A stretch of 64,000 bases of DNA, from assembly GCA_963693365.1 (NCBI GenBank), contig CAVNZM010000008.1:5022001-5086000 (forward strand). The letters are read 5' to 3'. Shown one piece after another: positions 61,665 to 64,000 of this stretch. This DNA comes from Amoebidium appalachense (taxonomy: Eukaryota > Ichthyosporea). The notes under the pieces are model-generated. The model was not told where the DNA came from. It was given only the letters and a program-made list of their open reading frames with translations, and did no database searches. Position 1 is the first letter of the stretch, and each line of letters opens with the position of its first letter. The translations under genes were made by a program, and so were the position numbers.

Positions 61665-63735
61665 GGTGTGTGTCTGTGTGTGTGTGTGTGTGTCTGCATG
61701 TGTGTCACGGTGTTTCTGCATGTGTGTGTGCGCGCATGGACACGTGCCACACATGTTTGAGGGGAAGTGTTTGAGTGAGACCGGGAGCTGTGAGGAAGGG
61801 GGTGATCATGCCGATGATTTGTTGGGTTGACTCGTATGTCGTTGAGTGACACGCGCACGCGCGCACGCGCGCGCGCACACACACACACACGGACAAACAA
61901 CTGCCCTGTGAATAATATGTCTCCTGCACTGGTTATGATGTGAAGTGGGTTGTGTGTGTGGTTGTGATCCAGGTGCATTCTAGATTTTCAGTTTCATTGT
62001 GTGTGGCTACGAAGACATCCTCCCCCCCCCCCCCCCTCGCGGCCCACACCCTTTGAGAATGGGTTTATCCTAAGGTTGCATACGGTTTGTTGTTCATGTA
62101 GCATCTCAACATCCACCGTATTATAATCGTGAAGTTGCACTTTGTAGCCTATTCCGCATTCCTGACCAACCCTCCCCCCCCCCCCCCCCCCCGCCCTCTC
62201 CCTTCTCAGGATGGAGAGCATCAATTCACTCCCAACGACATTGATGGTCTGTGGGGATGTGGCCGTGATCTTGTTGTTGCTACGGACCAAACATTCTTTC
62301 ACGCTACCTTCTCCCCCACGAGCCCCCCCACCCTTTCATGGACCCCACTCACCACCGTTCCCCCCAACCTACTCGAGGGGGGTCTTACAGCGACCTTCAT
62401 CGAAGGGAAGGGGCTGTGCGTGGCCGCCCTGGTCTCTGAGCCGAAGGAGAGAGACCTCATGGCTCCCAAGATTATACCTCTGACCCCCCCTCCCTGTTAT
62501 CTCATGCGTTACACCCCTGAGAGTGGGTGGGTGCGAATTTGCAGTGTTCCGCCGGCCAGCGCGTGTCTAAATATATCGGCCAATGGGGTTTATGCAGTTT
62601 GGAAAGTCATGAAGAGGTTTGGGGCGCCGGAGGAAGGGGAGAGGGGCGACTTTTGGGGTGCGGAGATGAGGGAGGGTGTGGAGAGCAGGCGGCTTACGTG
62701 GGTATGTGGGTGTGTGTGTGGGGGGGGGGGGGGGGGGGAGGGGTAGGGGGGAGGTTGTTGATGGGTGGGTGGGTAGGTGGGTGGGTGGGCGGGTGGGTGT
62801 AAACGGGGGTGGGAGGGGGGGGGGAGGGGGGGGGGGGGAATGATGTAGGCGGGTATGTGGGTGGGGTTTTTTTTGGGGGGGGGGGGGTGGGTGGGTGGGA
62901 GGGGGGTGGGTGGTGGATGGGTGGGTGGGTTTGTGGGTGGGGTTGGGGGGAGGCGGAGGGGGGAAAGGGAGAGGGGGGCGGGAGGGGTTGGTAGGTTGAT
63001 GGGTGGGTGGGTTTGTGGTTGGGTGGATGGGAGGGTTTGGGTGGGGTTGAGGGGAGGGGGAAGGGGGTGGGTGGGGTGGGTGGGTGGGTCGGTGTTTGTG
63101 AAAAGAGGGGGGAGGGGGAGGGGGCAGGGAAGGGGTTGGTGGTTGGGTATGTGGGTGTGGGGAGGGGGGCAAAGGGAGGGGGATGAGGGGGGGGGGGGGG
63201 GGGGGGGGGAAGGAGTTGAAGTGCAAAAAGGGTGGGAAAGGCAACGGAAAGGGATGTATCTAACCAGTAAAGAGGAAGGCAGGGTTTGCGTGGGGTGTGG
63301 TCTAACAAACTCATCAACTCCCCCTCCCCCCCCCCCCGCCTGCCACCCGCCTGCCCGCCCGCCCGAGGAGGGGCCCTGCTTATTAATATGCATGCTCTTT
63401 GTGTGGCTTGCTCTCCGCATCACGTAAGTCCGTTATGAATGTGTGCTTCAGCTTCTATAACACATTCTGATTCCTTCCCCCCCCCCCCCCCCTTCCCCTC
63501 TCTCCTCCCCCCGCCCCCCTCCTTCCCCACCCCCCCCCCCCCCCCCCCCTTTCCCCCCTCCCAGCTGACTGGGCGTGTAAGTGATGCACGTGTGAGCAGT
63601 GCTGGGCACGTGGTGTACCATGGCAACCACAGCCAAGATCGACCAATCACAACACACCAGGACCTGTGGCTGCTCCAATGGAATGCAGACAAGGCCGAGC
63701 AGCCAATCAGGATCACCGGTGTGTTCTCAGACTAG
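60519..63735 (+). CDS. Unrecognised protein, about 304 aa, 5 exons; weak beta-propeller (S9 peptidase-like) features
   Basis: Exons: 60519-60638 (start MEQDSVLAALQETITLPDHL in good ATG context), 61198-61236, 61447-61539, 62210-62701, 63565-63735 (TAG). All junctions are phase 0. Exon 2 is the weak point: its best donor (GTAGTG at 61252) would include an in-frame TAG, so I use GTGGCT at 61237. Exon 4 is the largest (GEHQFTPNDIDGLWGCGRDL, TYTPESGWVRIC-like region, NISANGVYAVWKVMKRFG). Exon 5 has VSSAGHVVYHGNHSQD and THQDLWLLQWNADKAEQPIR, which resembles the 'SPDG..aF.G..H..LW..D' repeats of S9-family peptidase propellers. No catalytic domain follows; if related, it is a stand-alone propeller. 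The family assignment is tentative, the gene itself fairly safe. Confidence 0.55.
60690..60960. repeat. Poly-C and (CT)n tracts in intron 1 of the right-hand gene
   Basis: C runs at 60690-60718, 60755-60784 and 60786-60831 alternate with CT repeats; another C/A run lies at 61080-61124. Confidence 0.95.
61540..61700. repeat. (GT)n array starting at a splice donor
   Basis: The GT array begins at the first base of intron 3 of the right-hand gene and continues, with GGGT and CT interruptions, for about 150 bp. Confidence 0.95.
62035..62195 (+). repeat. Poly-C-tailed intronic repeat (intron 3 of the right-hand gene)
   Basis: Diverged copy: CTTTGAGAATGGGTTTATCC, AAGGTTGCATACGG, CACCGTATTATAATCGTG, TTGCACTTTGTAGCC, TTCCGCATTC, then a C tail at 62173-62192. 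The tail continues as CGCCCTCTCCCTTCTCAG straight into exon 4 at 62210, so it supplies the polypyrimidine tract. Confidence 0.65.
62702..63240 (+). repeat. G-rich (GGGT/GGTGGGTGG)n minisatellite
   Basis: Dense runs of three or more G separated by one or two T, with longer G homopolymers at 62719-62737, 62826-62837 and 63188-63209. It starts within a few bases of the donor of the exon ending 62701 and covers most of the first 540 bases of intron 4. Confidence 0.9.
63360..63560 (+). repeat. Poly-C-tailed intronic repeat (intron 4 of the right-hand gene)
   Basis: CCCGAGGAGGGGCCCTGCTT, TGTGTGGCTTGCTCTCCG, TTCAGCTTCTATAACACATT, CTGATT, then a C/T-rich tail that runs without a break to the CAG acceptor at 63564. 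Confidence 0.65.
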
Positions 63736-63910
63736 CCCCCTCCCCCGCCCCCCTCCCCCCTCCCCCCCCCTCCTCCCCCCTCCCCCCACACACACACACA
63801 AACATGGATGACACCTAGATATCCCCCCCCCCCCCCCCAAAAAAAAAAAAAAAAAAAAAAGTGCCCATGCCCACGGTGTATTTGCAACACTTATAACTCA
63901 TTTCTACCCC

Positions 63911-63941
<31 letters not shown>

Positions 63942-64000
63942 ACATACACACACACACCGATCCTATTACATATATCCATTCCTCCCCATCCTCCCCCCAT
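63736..64000. repeat. Low-complexity right edge
   Basis: C/T-rich DNA, a C17-A22 pair at 63822-63860, a C run at 63907-63927 followed by CA repeats. No coding sequence after the TAG at 63733-63735. Confidence 0.85.

Overview
The window is nuclear DNA of a eukaryote with spliceosomal introns, probably an opisthokont/holozoan. It holds small-exon genes for SLBP, a CSL/RBPJ transcription factor, a mitochondrial PP2C phosphatase of PPM1K type and ribosomal protein eL34. These sit among very abundant (CA/GT)n, (CT/GA)n and long poly-C/poly-G tracts. I cannot name the species; an early-branching animal or a unicellular holozoan would both fit. Gene models below were built by hand: every intron quoted has GT (one GC) and AG ends, and exon phases were checked base by base.

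Layout. 0.3-4.1 kb: the 5' part of a minus-strand gene (ubiquitin-fold/RA-like region, then the start of a C1 domain) leaving the left edge. 4.1-4.7 kb: a divergent intergenic gap. 4.7-8.4 kb: SLBP (+), complete, 5 coding exons. 8.4-12.8 kb: intergenic, with a 20-bp dyad minisatellite, CT/CA/C arrays and a tRNA-like relic. 12.8-21.6 kb: PPM1K-like phosphatase (-), 10 exons, with a 453-bp tandem array in an intron. 24.0-26.5 kb: RPL34 (-), 3 exons, one GC-AG intron. 26.5-43.3 kb: microsatellite-rich DNA with a few unrecognised exon-like ORFs and a foldback MITE. 43.3-48.7 kb: a tyrosine-recombinase (DIRS-superfamily) retroelement with intact RT/RNase H and recombinase ORFs. 50-58.1 kb: RBPJ/CSL (+), 11 coding exons with an overlapping upstream ORF. 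60.5-63.7 kb: an unrecognised 5-exon gene (+). 

The genes are housekeeping and regulatory (histone mRNA processing, mitochondrial dephosphorylation, translation, transcription) and do not form a pathway.

The observation I would follow first is a dispersed repeat family whose sense strand ends in the block CGCATTC..AA followed by a poly-C tract. Every copy I found lies inside an intron of one of four genes and in the sense orientation of that gene, although the genes lie on both strands. Several tails run into the splice acceptor, and the matching donors often open a (GT)n array. This looks like an introner-like, intron-resident element; the same family has expanded as a 453-bp tandem array in one PPM1K intron.
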